A DNA stretch of 64,000 bases from Lachnospiraceae bacterium NK4A179 (GTDB lineage Bacteria; Bacillota; Clostridia; Lachnospirales; Lachnospiraceae): positions 1-64,000 of the forward strand of contig ATWC01000010.1 in the NCBI GenBank assembly GCA_000421045.1, written 5' to 3'. Position numbers and translations under genes: made by a program. Under the pieces are notes generated by a model. The model did no database searches. It worked only from the letters and a program-made list of their open reading frames with translations, and was not told the origin of the DNA. Below, one piece after another: positions 8,458 through 16,273 of the stretch (positions are counted from its first letter, which is position 1; every line of letters begins with the position of its first letter).

Positions 8458-9345
8458 ATGTCGGATTTTGTTTTAAGTACCTGTTCAACCCAGGATCTCA
8501 GTGATGAGCATTGCAAAAGAAGAAATATCGAATATGTTTGCTTTCATTTTGAAATAGATGAAGAGCAGTACCCTGATGACAACGGGAAGACTATGCGTTT
8601 CAAGGATTTTTACGATAAGATGCGCGCAGGTTCGATGACGAAGACCAGTCAGGTAAATGTTGATGAATATGTGAACTATTTTGAACCCTTCCTTAAGGAA
8701 GGAAAGGATATCCTTCATATCTCACTTTCATCAGGCATTTCCGGAACCGTGAATTCCGCAAATATAGCAAAGGATATGCTTGAGGAAAAGTATCCCGAGA
8801 GAAAGCTTTATGTAGTTGATTCACTTGCAGCATCTTCGGGTCTGGGGCTTTTTGTTGACAAGCTTGCGGATCTCCGTGATGAAGGCAAGAGCATCGATGA
8901 AGTACGTGACTGGGCGGAAGCTAATAAATTAAAGGTTCATCACTGGTTCTTTACCAGCGATCTTACATATCTTATCAGAGGCGGAAGAGTTTCAAAGACC
9001 GCAGGATTTGTTGGAAAGATGCTGAATATCTGCCCGCTCCTTAATGTGGCTGTTGACGGTTCTCTTCAGTCAAGAGAGAAGATACGCGGACAGAAAAAGA
9101 CCATGGAGCGTGTTGTTGCGATCATGGAAGAGCATGCACAGGGCGGAACTGATTATACCGGTAAGTGCTTTATCTCACAGTCAGATTGTCCTGAAGATGC
9201 AAGGATGATGGCTGATATGATAGAAGCGAAGTTCCCGAAGATGGCAGAGCCTGTAGAGATCAACTATATCGGAACTACAATAGGTTCACACACAGGCCCC
9301 GGACTTATAGCCGTATTCTTCTGGGGTGACGAAAGAACAAACTGA
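8458..9345 (+). CDS. DegV family fatty-acid-binding protein
   Basis: A 295-residue DegV protein. Members bind fatty acids, and FakB-type members present them to a kinase (FakA) for incorporation into phospholipid. Features seen are a start reading STCSTQDL, KTSQVNVDEY, the conserved HISLSSGISGT that lines the acyl pocket, VDSLAAS and FLIRGGR-like YLIRGGRVSKTAGFVG, ending in HTGPGLIAVFFWG. AAGGAGATAT precedes ATG 8458. No FakA-type kinase is nearby. It converges on aroA with only 11 bp between. Confidence 0.9.
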   Translation: MSDFVLSTCSTQDLSDEHCKRRNIEYVCFHFEIDEEQYPDDNGKTMRFKDFYDKMRAGSMTKTSQVNVDEYVNYFEPFLKEGKDILHISLSSGISGTVNSANIAKDMLEEKYPERKLYVVDSLAASSGLGLFVDKLADLRDEGKSIDEVRDWAEANKLKVHHWFFTSDLTYLIRGGRVSKTAGFVGKMLNICPLLNVAVDGSLQSREKIRGQKKTMERVVAIMEEHAQGGTDYTGKCFISQSDCPEDARMMADMIEAKFPKMAEPVEINYIGTTIGSHTGPGLIAVFFWGDERTN

Positions 9346-9356
9346 TAATCGTAAAC

Positions 9357-10643
9357 TCAAAGAATATTTTTAAGAGTATCAAAGAAATCCGGATATGAAA
9401 TGGTGATGCAGTCATCGTTTTCTATCCGGATATTTTTATCTGCGGCGAGAGCGGCGATTGCAAAGCTCATCGCAATGCGATGGTCGTTCATTGACTCGAT
9501 ATCTCCGCCTGAAAGATGGCCGGTTCCGTTTATTATCATACCGTCTTCGGTAGCAGTGATATCACCGCCGATCTTCTTAAGTTCAGAATCCATGGCTGCG
9601 ATCCTGTCACATTCCTTAACATGAAGCTCTGCAGCATCTTTTATTACGGTCTCACCTTCAGCATATGCAGCCAGTATAGCGATCATGGGGATCTCGTCTA
9701 TGAGGGTAGGGATGATATCACCTTCAAGAGTGATCCCATGAAGCTTATCTTTACTGTATTTTACAAGTATATCGGCGCACTCTTCGCCGCCTTCTTTTCT
9801 TATGTTCAGAAGTTCTATATCGCCGCCCATATCCTTTACGGCTTTTATGATCCCGGCTCTGGTGGGATTGATACCCGTGTTCTTTATTATGAGTTCGGAA
9901 TCCTTTACAAGAAGTGCTGCAGCGATAAAGTATGCAGCGGAGGATATATCGGAAGGCACATTTATATCGCAAGCATGAAGCTCTTTGGCGGGCTTTATGC
10001 TTGCAGTCAGTCCTTCCGAAGTGATATCGGCGCCGAATCCTTTAAGCATCAGTTCGGTGTGATTTCTTGAAAGTGCGGGTTCTGTTACTGAAGTGATACC
10101 GTCAGCATAAAGACCTGCTAACAGGATGGAAGATTTAACCTGTGCAGATGCAACGGGAGAATCATAGCTTATGCCATTAAGCTTCTTTCCGTTTATCAGA
10201 AGAGGTGCACAGCCGTTATCTTTTTCGCTCTTTATGTCAGCTCCCATTAATGAGAGGGGAGTGATGATGCGCTTCATGGGACGCTTTTCTATCGATGCGT
10301 CACCGGTGAGTCTGGTATTAAAAGACTGGGCAGCCAGTATGCCTGATATAAGCCTCGTGGTTGTTCCGGAATTGCCGGTATAGAGAGTTTCTGTGGGTGC
10401 TTTAAGCGAGTGGAGGCCGTTTCCGTGCACGATGATATTATCGGGAGATACATCGATCTGTACACCCAGCTTTCTGAAACAGTCTATTGTTGAAAGGCAG
10501 TCATCTGCCATCAGAAAATTTCTTATCCTAGTATCACCCTTTGAGAGAGAGCCAAACATTATGGCTCTGTGGGAGATGGATTTATCTCCGGGGACATATA
10601 TCTCGCCTTTAAGCGGTTTTGATGCGGGTGTTATCTCTTTCAT
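9357..10643 (-). CDS. aroA: 3-phosphoshikimate 1-carboxyvinyltransferase (EPSP synthase)
   Basis: Condenses shikimate-3-phosphate with phosphoenolpyruvate in the sixth shikimate-pathway step. The 428 residues match. PGDKSISHRAIMFGSLSKG (substrate-binding Lys), GNSGTTTRLISGILA, GDASIEKRPMKRIITPL and the C-terminal NDHRIAMSFAIAALA are all present. AGGAGA lies just before ATG 10643. It is last in a minus-strand run ybaK-tyrA-aroA, 47 bp after tyrA, and ends 11 bp from convergent degV. Confidence 0.97.
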   Translation of the reverse strand: MKEITPASKPLKGEIYVPGDKSISHRAIMFGSLSKGDTRIRNFLMADDCLSTIDCFRKLGVQIDVSPDNIIVHGNGLHSLKAPTETLYTGNSGTTTRLISGILAAQSFNTRLTGDASIEKRPMKRIITPLSLMGADIKSEKDNGCAPLLINGKKLNGISYDSPVASAQVKSSILLAGLYADGITSVTEPALSRNHTELMLKGFGADITSEGLTASIKPAKELHACDINVPSDISSAAYFIAAALLVKDSELIIKNTGINPTRAGIIKAVKDMGGDIELLNIRKEGGEECADILVKYSKDKLHGITLEGDIIPTLIDEIPMIAILAAYAEGETVIKDAAELHVKECDRIAAMDSELKKIGGDITATEDGMIINGTGHLSGGDIESMNDHRIAMSFAIAALAADKNIRIENDDCITISYPDFFDTLKNIL

Positions 10644-10690
10644 TATCAGGTCTCCTGTTGTACTGGTAAAATGTCAGTCCGAGGGGTGTA

Positions 10691-11809
10691 TCATTCGTCC
10701 ACAAGAACGCTGTAGCCTGCAGCTTTTATAAGCGGCAGCGAAGCACGCATGGAAGCTTCATCATAGAATTCGATATACAGTGCGCCTTCAGCCTGTTCTC
10801 TGTTGTGGTTGATACCGGTATTTTTAATGCTGATCTTTCTGAGTGCCAGAAGAGCAGCGATACCTGCAATGGCGCCGGGTTCATCGGGGATATCCACAAA
10901 TATCCTGAATATCTCGGGAAGAGGGCCTTTGCCTTTAGAAGTCATGGATGAACGGTACTTGCCGGTTTCTGAAAACAGATCAGCGATATCGTCAAAGCGA
11001 TTTTCCGCAAGCATCTTATCGACTTCATTAAGCTCTGCTATATAGGAATGCAGGAAGTCACGGATATTGTCAGTGTTACTCTTGCATATGCTTTTCCACA
11101 TTGCGGGATCTGAACTTGCAATACGTGTTATATCCTTGAAGCCGCCGGCTGCGATTGTTTTCATAAAGTGTTCTTCATTGTCGTTATCCTTTACGGATTT
11201 AACGAGCGAGGCAGCTATCAGATGAGGTACATGGCTTATCGCTGCTGTTGCTTTGTCATGCTCATCAGGCGCAGCCTTAAGAGGTATGGCATGTATGAGC
11301 TTTACCAATTCTTCAAACTCATCCGTGTATTTTTTTTCTGTTTTATCGGAAGGTGTGAGTATGTAGTAAGCATTCTCCAGTATTGCATCATCCGCATTTT
11401 CATAACCGCTTTTTTCTTTGCCGGTCATAGGATGACCTCCAAGGAAATGTTCAGACAAGCCCAGGCTGTCAGCTTTTTTCTGTATATCGCTCTTCACACT
11501 GCCTACATCGGTGATAAGACAGCGGGGGAGGATCTGGGTCATGAAGAACTCATTTTTTGAAAGTGCTTCAAGGTTCTCGAGATTGCTGCCGGTGGGAGCA
11601 CATAAGAATACGACATCTGTATCAAAATCCAGATCGGTGATAATATCTGTGACCCTGTCTAAAGTCTTATCTTCAAGACCTGCTTTTAATTTTTCGGGAT
11701 GTCTTGCGTAGGCATTTATGACTGCATCGGGGCAGGCTTTTCTGATTGCTTTAGCTATGGAGCCGCCGATCAGACCTAACGCTATGAAATGAAATTTTTT
11801 GAGTTCCAT
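10691..11809 (-). CDS. tyrA: prephenate dehydrogenase with C-terminal ACT domain
   Basis: Oxidatively decarboxylates prephenate to 4-hydroxyphenylpyruvate for tyrosine. The dinucleotide-binding motif GLIGGSIAKAI is near residue 13, FLGGHPMTGKEKSGYENA carries the conserved active-site His, and ISHVPHLIAASL follows. An ACT domain occupies roughly the last 75 residues (FVDIPDEPGAIAGIAALLA), which usually means feedback control by tyrosine. GGAGATAAAAT precedes the ATG. It sits between ybaK and aroA on the same strand with gaps of 45 and 47 bp. Confidence 0.95.
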   Translation of the reverse strand: MELKKFHFIALGLIGGSIAKAIRKACPDAVINAYARHPEKLKAGLEDKTLDRVTDIITDLDFDTDVVFLCAPTGSNLENLEALSKNEFFMTQILPRCLITDVGSVKSDIQKKADSLGLSEHFLGGHPMTGKEKSGYENADDAILENAYYILTPSDKTEKKYTDEFEELVKLIHAIPLKAAPDEHDKATAAISHVPHLIAASLVKSVKDNDNEEHFMKTIAAGGFKDITRIASSDPAMWKSICKSNTDNIRDFLHSYIAELNEVDKMLAENRFDDIADLFSETGKYRSSMTSKGKGPLPEIFRIFVDIPDEPGAIAGIAALLALRKISIKNTGINHNREQAEGALYIEFYDEASMRASLPLIKAAGYSVLVDE

Positions 11810-11854
11810 ATTTTATCTCCACGAAGAGAAATGCAGCAGCATTTCTTTCAAATT

Positions 11855-12337
11855 TCAGTCCTTAAGAATATCTGCATATTCAGCCTTTGATGCCATCTTA
11901 AGATCGTCGGGCTTAAGCTCAAGCTGCATGCCGAGTCTGCCGCCGCTGACGATCATTTTATCAAGGTCTTTTGCACACTGTGCTATGCGGGTGACATACT
12001 GTTTCTTCATTCCCACGGCAGTACAGCCTCCGCGTATATAGCCGGTGACGGAATTGATATCTTTTACATGTATCATCTCGACATTTTTCTCGCCTACGCT
12101 TCTGGCAGCCTTTTTCATATCAAGTTCTGAATCTATGGGCAGAACGAATACAAAGTAATTGCCGCTGTGTCCCTTTGTAACAAGAGTTTTATAGACAAGT
12201 CTGTGGTCGAGCGAGAGCATGTCGGCTATCTGCCCGGCGTCGATGAACTCGTCACATTCATAAGTATGCATCTCATAGGGGATCTTAAGATTCTCAAGAA
12301 TGCGCATTGCATTTGTTTTGTTCTCTTTTTTAGCCAT
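11855..12337 (-). CDS. ybaK: Cys-tRNA(Pro)/Cys-tRNA(Cys) deacylase, YbaK family
   Basis: Trans-editing enzyme that hydrolyses mischarged aminoacyl-tRNA. The 160 residues match the YbaK/EbsC fold: MHTYECDEFIDAGQIA, LVTKGHSGNYFVFVLPIDSELDMKKAA, then GYIRGGCTAVGMKKQY with the conserved GGxxxxG-type loop. Typical family N-terminus (MAKKENKTNAMRIL). No Shine-Dalgarno is visible before the ATG, and a TAGAAT box lies only 7 nt upstream, so the mRNA may be leaderless. First gene of the ybaK-tyrA-aroA run. Confidence 0.92.
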   Translation of the reverse strand: MAKKENKTNAMRILENLKIPYEMHTYECDEFIDAGQIADMLSLDHRLVYKTLVTKGHSGNYFVFVLPIDSELDMKKAARSVGEKNVEMIHVKDINSVTGYIRGGCTAVGMKKQYVTRIAQCAKDLDKMIVSGGRLGMQLELKPDDLKMASKAEYADILKD

Positions 12338-12344
12338 AACACGT

Positions 12345-12350
12345 ATTCTA
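12345..12350 (-). promoter_or_regulatory. -10 box immediately before ybaK
   Basis: TAGAAT on the minus strand ends 7 nt before the ybaK ATG, so transcription would begin at or next to the start codon. No good -35 element is seen 17 bp further upstream. Confidence 0.3.
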
Positions 12351-12387
12351 CCATATTATTCTTCAAAACCATATGGGTTATAACGGT

Positions 12388-12621
12388 AACTTCCACACAC
12401 CGATAGCCTTGTCTGACGGTGGTACCGTTCGCCAAGCAGTTTTTACGAAAATGCTAGAGGCTATTGGTTCTTTCCGGAATCGCTCACACGCCACATCCAT
12501 GTGTCGTTGTTCGCTCGGTCCGCCTTCCATGGCGGCCCGTTCCTGGGGTAAATAAGCATTTTCGAGAACTGCTAAGGCTCACTTAAATACCGTCAGACAA
12601 GGCTACATGGTGCGGGAAGTT
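12388..12621 (+). mobile_element. MITE-like 234-bp element, copy A
   Basis: Begins AACTTCC and ends GGAAGTT. The outer 33 bp of each end form imperfect terminal inverted repeats containing GCCTTGTCTGACGGT and its complement. A second inner inverted pair (GCAGTT...ACGAAAATGC against GCATTTTCGAGAACTGC) and two small central hairpins make it an almost full-length palindrome. It carries no transposase. An ungapped copy of identical length lies inverted at 15972-16205, about 87% identical by hand count. No clear target-site duplication is visible. Confidence 0.8.
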
Positions 12622-12892
12622 TGGGGTGATGATTTGGGTTATGTAAAACAATTGCAACTTCTAGGGCTTAAAGAGGGCTCTAAAGTGATAATTAATTTGA
12701 TATTTTTGAGTTATGTAAAATACAGACAATGAAATCCGGGGAAAATTAAAGACAGAAGGGCAGAAAAATTGCAATATGTCAACATAAGTCAATACGAACA
12801 GCTTTTTGCAGGACAAGAAATATACTATGATGTCAGGGACAAAAGGTAATTTGCGACTAACTTGATATACGGGAACCGAAGAAAACGCGGAT
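12622..12892. other. gene-free stretch, probably decayed
   Basis: No ORF with a credible start is visible. GTTATGTAAAA occurs twice (about 12639 and 12711), and the region is more AT-rich than its neighbours. Its position between a MITE-like element and the fragmentary ORF that follows suggests remnant sequence. Confidence 0.4.
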
Positions 12893-12997
12893 ATGTTAAG
12901 GATTCTAGATTTAAATGATTATGAGGTTGATTTTCTTAGAGTTGATAACTTGGAGTTCACAGAAAATGCCTTAGTAGCAATAACGGAGGGGAAATAA
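12893..12997 (+). CDS. 34-codon ORF, possible gene remnant
   Basis: ATG at 12893 opens 34 codons (MLRILDLNDYEVDFLRV... ending ITEGK) that stop one base before the next ATG. No Shine-Dalgarno precedes it, and the reading frame is closed a few codons upstream. It may be the C-terminal remnant of a gene that was once co-translated with the next one. The GGAGG for the next ORF lies inside its last codons. Confidence 0.25.
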   Translation: MLRILDLNDYEVDFLRVDNLEFTENALVAITEGK

Positions 12998-13270
12998 ATG
13001 GAAATAATAGAAAAGATTTGCAAGGATGCAACTAAAAGAGATTATGGGTATATATTTTCTATTAGATTATATGATAATGGATATGTAGTAACGCCGTGTG
13101 AAGAGGATGGAGCAAGTTATGCGGATGATATACTATATCTTTATGACTTGGACGGTAGGCTTATAGCAAGTGATTGGGGAACTGTACAGGAAAAACGCGG
13201 GAAGTTTAGAAAAGAAATTGATGTACCAGAACAGTACCGATATAAAGTATCTGAGTCAACTCTTGAATGA
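12998..13270 (+). CDS. 90-aa hypothetical protein
   Basis: No family recognised. The product is acidic with alternating beta-type segments (YIFSIRLYDNGYVV, DDILYLYDLDGRLIASDWG) and no membrane segment. ACGGAGGGG gives a good ribosome binding site. The base composition is AT-rich relative to its neighbours, and it lies between the two MITE-like copies. Size and position are compatible with a small immunity-type protein, but nothing in the sequence proves that. Confidence 0.55.
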   Translation: MEIIEKICKDATKRDYGYIFSIRLYDNGYVVTPCEEDGASYADDILYLYDLDGRLIASDWGTVQEKRGKFRKEIDVPEQYRYKVSESTLE

Positions 13271-13323
13271 TTGTATACAGTACATATTTTACACATTTTA
13301 CACACCCTAAAAAGGAGGCAAGC

Positions 13324-13431
13324 ATGGGAGCCAAGATAACGGTTGTTAAAGACAATAGAGAGCTTGTTGAGCGGGTGATGCTTGAAAATAGCAGAATTGA
13401 AGCGGATGCAAATGGGAGGTATCATGCTTGA
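13324..13431 (+). CDS. 35-aa small protein coupled to the Smr gene
   Basis: A 35-codon ORF with an excellent AAAAAGGAGG ribosome binding site. The product is highly charged (MGAKITVVKDNRELVERVML...). Its stop codon overlaps the Smr gene start by 8 bp, and the Smr ribosome binding site (GGGAGG) lies inside it, so the two are translationally coupled. Function unknown: either a leader or an accessory small protein. Confidence 0.5.
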   Translation: MGAKITVVKDNRELVERVMLENSRIEADANGRYHA

Positions 13432-13684
13432 TCTGACCGGAATAATAGAAGTGGATCTGCACGGCATGCGTGTAGAAGAAGCGAAAAATAAGATTGATAA
13501 GGTGTTAGACTCTGCGGGGAGCGGAGTATACAGGATAAGATGCATACACGGCTTTCATGGCGGTACAAAGATAAAGTCTATGATATATGAAGAATACAGC
13601 TATGGAAGGGAGCCAAGGGTGCTTAGGATTCTGCCGGGAAACAACATGGGCACCACGGATCTTGTGCTTAAAGAATATTATTAA
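13424..13684 (+). CDS. Smr domain protein
   Basis: An 86-residue single Smr domain, as found at the C-terminus of MutS2. It has VDLHGMRVEEAKNKIDKVL, then IRCIHGFHGGTKIKSMI and a closing RILPGNNMGTTDLVL. The usual DLHG and HGxG-type motifs are present (the second reads HGFHGG). Such domains are nucleases or nucleic-acid-binding modules in repair or ribosome rescue. The ATG at 13424 after GGGAGG is chosen over the in-frame TTG at 13382. Confidence 0.85.
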   Translation: MLDLTGIIEVDLHGMRVEEAKNKIDKVLDSAGSGVYRIRCIHGFHGGTKIKSMIYEEYSYGREPRVLRILPGNNMGTTDLVLKEYY

Positions 13685-13712
13685 TTTTTTGTGAAAAGCA
13701 TCCAAAGATTCC

Positions 13713-13741
13713 TTGTAAGAACTCAATAGATTTGTTAAAAT
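13713..13741 (+). promoter_or_regulatory. promoter of the EF-G paralogue
   Basis: TTGTAA at 13713-13718 and TAAAAT at 13736-13741, 17-bp spacer, about 54 bp before ATG 13795. Confidence 0.55.
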
Positions 13742-13794
13742 ATACAACAGTTGTTTGATCTACAAATTTTGAGGGTTATAGGAGGACTGCATCA

Positions 13795-15888
13795 ATGAAT
13801 GTTTACACAACAGAAAAGATCAGAAACGTCGTCCTGCTGGGGCATAGCGGTGCCGGAAAAACATCGCTTGCGGAATCAATGGCTTATCTTGCGGGTCTGA
13901 CAAACCGTATGGGATCGGTAGATGAAGGTAATACCGTTTCCGATTTTACAAAGGAAGAACAGAAGAGAAAGATTTCGCTGACCACATCCATAATACCTAT
14001 GGAGTGGGAAGGCGCAAAGATCAATCTTATGGATGCACCCGGAATGTTCGATTTCGTGGGTGAAGCTGAGGAAGCCTGCTCGGCTGCAGGAGCAGCGATC
14101 ATAGTTGTCTCCGGAAAGGCCGGCGTGGAGGTAGGAACAGAGCGCGCATGGGATATGTGTGAGAAGTTCAATCTCCCACGTATGTTCTATGTAACAGATA
14201 TGGATGTGGACAATGCATCTTTCAGAAAGGTTGTAGAGGAACTTACCGAAAAGTATGGTAAGAAGATCGCACCTCTTCATTTCCCTATAAGAGAAAACGA
14301 AAAATTTGTCGGATATGTAAATGTTATTTCGGGTAAGGCTCAGAAATGGGTCGGTAAGGATGTCGTAGAATGCGAGATGCCTGATTATGCCGTACCTTAT
14401 CAGGAGCAATATCATGATACGCTGATGGAGGCGGTTGCCGAGACCAGTGAGGATATGATGGACCGTTACTTCGGTGGCGAGACCTTCTCGGAAGATGAGA
14501 TCAGAGCAGCACTCAGGATCAGTGTTAACAACAATGAGATCTGTCCTATATCAATGGGATCAAATATCCTCTGTCAGGGTACATATGCGCTGATGGATGA
14601 TATCGTAAAGCTCTGCCCGCCGCCTACAATAAGAAAGGCAGCAGGCGTATCCCTTAAGACAAACGAGATATTCCAGGCTGATTATGATTTTACCAAGCCT
14701 AAGAGTGCATATATCTGGAAGACTATAGTAGATCCGTTCATCGGCAAGTATTCACTTATCAAAGTAATGAGTGGTGTTATAAAGGCTGATGATCTTATTT
14801 ACAATAAGGATAAGGATATCGAAGAGAAGATATCAAAGCTCTATGTGCTCTGCGGAAATAAGACCACAGAGATCCCGGAGCTTCATGCAGGTGATATAGG
14901 CGCTATCGCAAAGCTGACCGCAGCCCGTACCGGTAATACGCTTTCTACAAAAGCGAATACCATACAGTATGGAAAAACTGCATTATCAGTACCCTATACC
15001 TATATGCGCTTCAAACCCAAGAATAAGGCTGATGTGGATAAACTTTCACAGGCGCTTCAGAAGATGGGACATGAAGACCTTACCATGAAGGTTGTCAATG
15101 ACAGTGAGAATCATCAGACACTTCTTTACGGAATAGGTGATATGCAGCTTGATGTCATTTCCGCTAAGTTAAAGGAACAGTACAACATTGACATAGAGCT
15201 TTCAAAGCCCAAGATCGCTTATAAAGAGACCATCAGGAAGAATTCGGACACAGAATACAAGTATAAGAAACAGACCGGAGGTCATGGTCAGTACGGACAT
15301 GTTAAGATGCGTTTTGAGCCTTCGGGTGATCTTGATTCAGCTTACGTATTTGAAGAAGAAGTTGTCGGCGGTGCTGTGCCCAAGAATTTCTTCCCTGCCG
15401 TTGAAAAAGGTATTGCCGAGGGTGTTCTTACCGGTCCTCTTGCGGGGTATCCGGTTGTAGGTGTTAAGGCAGTCCTTTATGATGGATCTTATCATCCGGT
15501 TGATTCCTCTGAAATGGCATTTAAGACAGCCGCAAGAGAAGCTTTTAAGAAAGGCTTTATGGAGGCTTCGCCTGTGCTCCTCGAGCCGATCGTATCACTT
15601 AAGGTGGTAATACCCGACAGCTATACCGGTGATGTAATGGGTGATCTTAACAAGAGAAGGGGCAGAGTGCTCGGAATGAATCCCCTGCCCGGCGGTAAGC
15701 AGAGCGTTGAAGCTGAGATCCCTATGAGCTGCCTTGACGGATACTGTACGGTACTTCGTTCCATGACAGGCGGCAGAGGCGACTACTCATATGAGTTTGT
15801 ACGCTACGAGCAGGCTCCTTCTGATGTTCAGGAAAAGGAAGTTGCTGCAAGAGCTGAAGCAGCAAAGTCCGAGAACAAGGAAGACTGA
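13795..15888 (+). CDS. EF-G-like translational GTPase (paralogue)
   Basis: A 697-residue full-length EF-G architecture: G domain, domain II, and domains III-V with GGHGQYGHVKMRFEP and a C-terminal MTGGRGDYSYEF. The P-loop GHSGAGKTS is at 16-24. The G domain departs from canonical EF-G: G3 reads DAPGM (80-84) where EF-G has DTPGH, so the catalytic switch-II His is Met, and G4 reads TDMD (134-137) instead of NKxD. I remember similar departures in clostridial EF-G paralogues, so this may be a family trait. Function unknown. GGAGGA precedes the ATG. It lies between the MITE-like copies. Confidence 0.88.
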   Translation: MNVYTTEKIRNVVLLGHSGAGKTSLAESMAYLAGLTNRMGSVDEGNTVSDFTKEEQKRKISLTTSIIPMEWEGAKINLMDAPGMFDFVGEAEEACSAAGAAIIVVSGKAGVEVGTERAWDMCEKFNLPRMFYVTDMDVDNASFRKVVEELTEKYGKKIAPLHFPIRENEKFVGYVNVISGKAQKWVGKDVVECEMPDYAVPYQEQYHDTLMEAVAETSEDMMDRYFGGETFSEDEIRAALRISVNNNEICPISMGSNILCQGTYALMDDIVKLCPPPTIRKAAGVSLKTNEIFQADYDFTKPKSAYIWKTIVDPFIGKYSLIKVMSGVIKADDLIYNKDKDIEEKISKLYVLCGNKTTEIPELHAGDIGAIAKLTAARTGNTLSTKANTIQYGKTALSVPYTYMRFKPKNKADVDKLSQALQKMGHEDLTMKVVNDSENHQTLLYGIGDMQLDVISAKLKEQYNIDIELSKPKIAYKETIRKNSDTEYKYKKQTGGHGQYGHVKMRFEPSGDLDSAYVFEEEVVGGAVPKNFFPAVEKGIAEGVLTGPLAGYPVVGVKAVLYDGSYHPVDSSEMAFKTAAREAFKKGFMEASPVLLEPIVSLKVVIPDSYTGDVMGDLNKRRGRVLGMNPLPGGKQSVEAEIPMSCLDGYCTVLRSMTGGRGDYSYEFVRYEQAPSDVQEKEVAARAEAAKSENKED

Positions 15889-15918
15889 ATCTAGCCAGTC
15901 AGCATATATGCTATAATT

Positions 15919-15957
15919 ATCTCTCCGGTCTGTGTATGCAGTCCGGGGAGATTTTAT
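15919..15957 (+). terminator. terminator of the EF-G-like gene
   Basis: ATCTCTCCGGTCTG and CAGTCCGGGGAGAT form a 14-bp stem (with wobble or mismatch positions) around TGTATG, followed by TTTATATT. Confidence 0.75.
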
Positions 15958-15971
15958 ATTAATATTATATT

Positions 15972-16205
15972 AACTTCCTGCACCGTGTGGCCTTGTCTGA
16001 CAGTGATAAAGTGAGCCTTAGCAGTTCTCGAAAATGCAAAGATTCACCAGGAACGGACCGCCATGGATGGCGGGTCGAGTGAACAACGACACATGGATGT
16101 GGCGTGTGAACGGTTCCGGAAATATGCCATAGCCTCTGGCATTTTCGTAAGAACTGCTTGGCGAACGGTTCCACTGTCAGACAAGGCTACCGGTGTGAGG
16201 AAGTT
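15972..16205 (-). mobile_element. MITE-like 234-bp element, copy B (inverted)
   Basis: Reverse complement of the element at 12388-12621, with the same length and no gaps needed. It has the same AACTTCC...GGAAGTT ends and GTCTGAC motifs. It lies between the EF-G-like gene terminator and the NUDIX gene and contains no ORF of its own. Confidence 0.8.
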
Positions 16206-16273
16206 TAAGTATAAAATATATTTAAAGCCTGCAAATAAAAAATCAAGGCTAATATTGTAGGATTAGGAGACAA

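Noticed and set aside
12388-16205. Composite transposon or integron formed by the two inverted elements and the xerD-like gene
   Set aside because: Neither element encodes a transposase, the recombinase lies outside the pair and looks like housekeeping XerC/D, and no attachment-type core sequence is visible.
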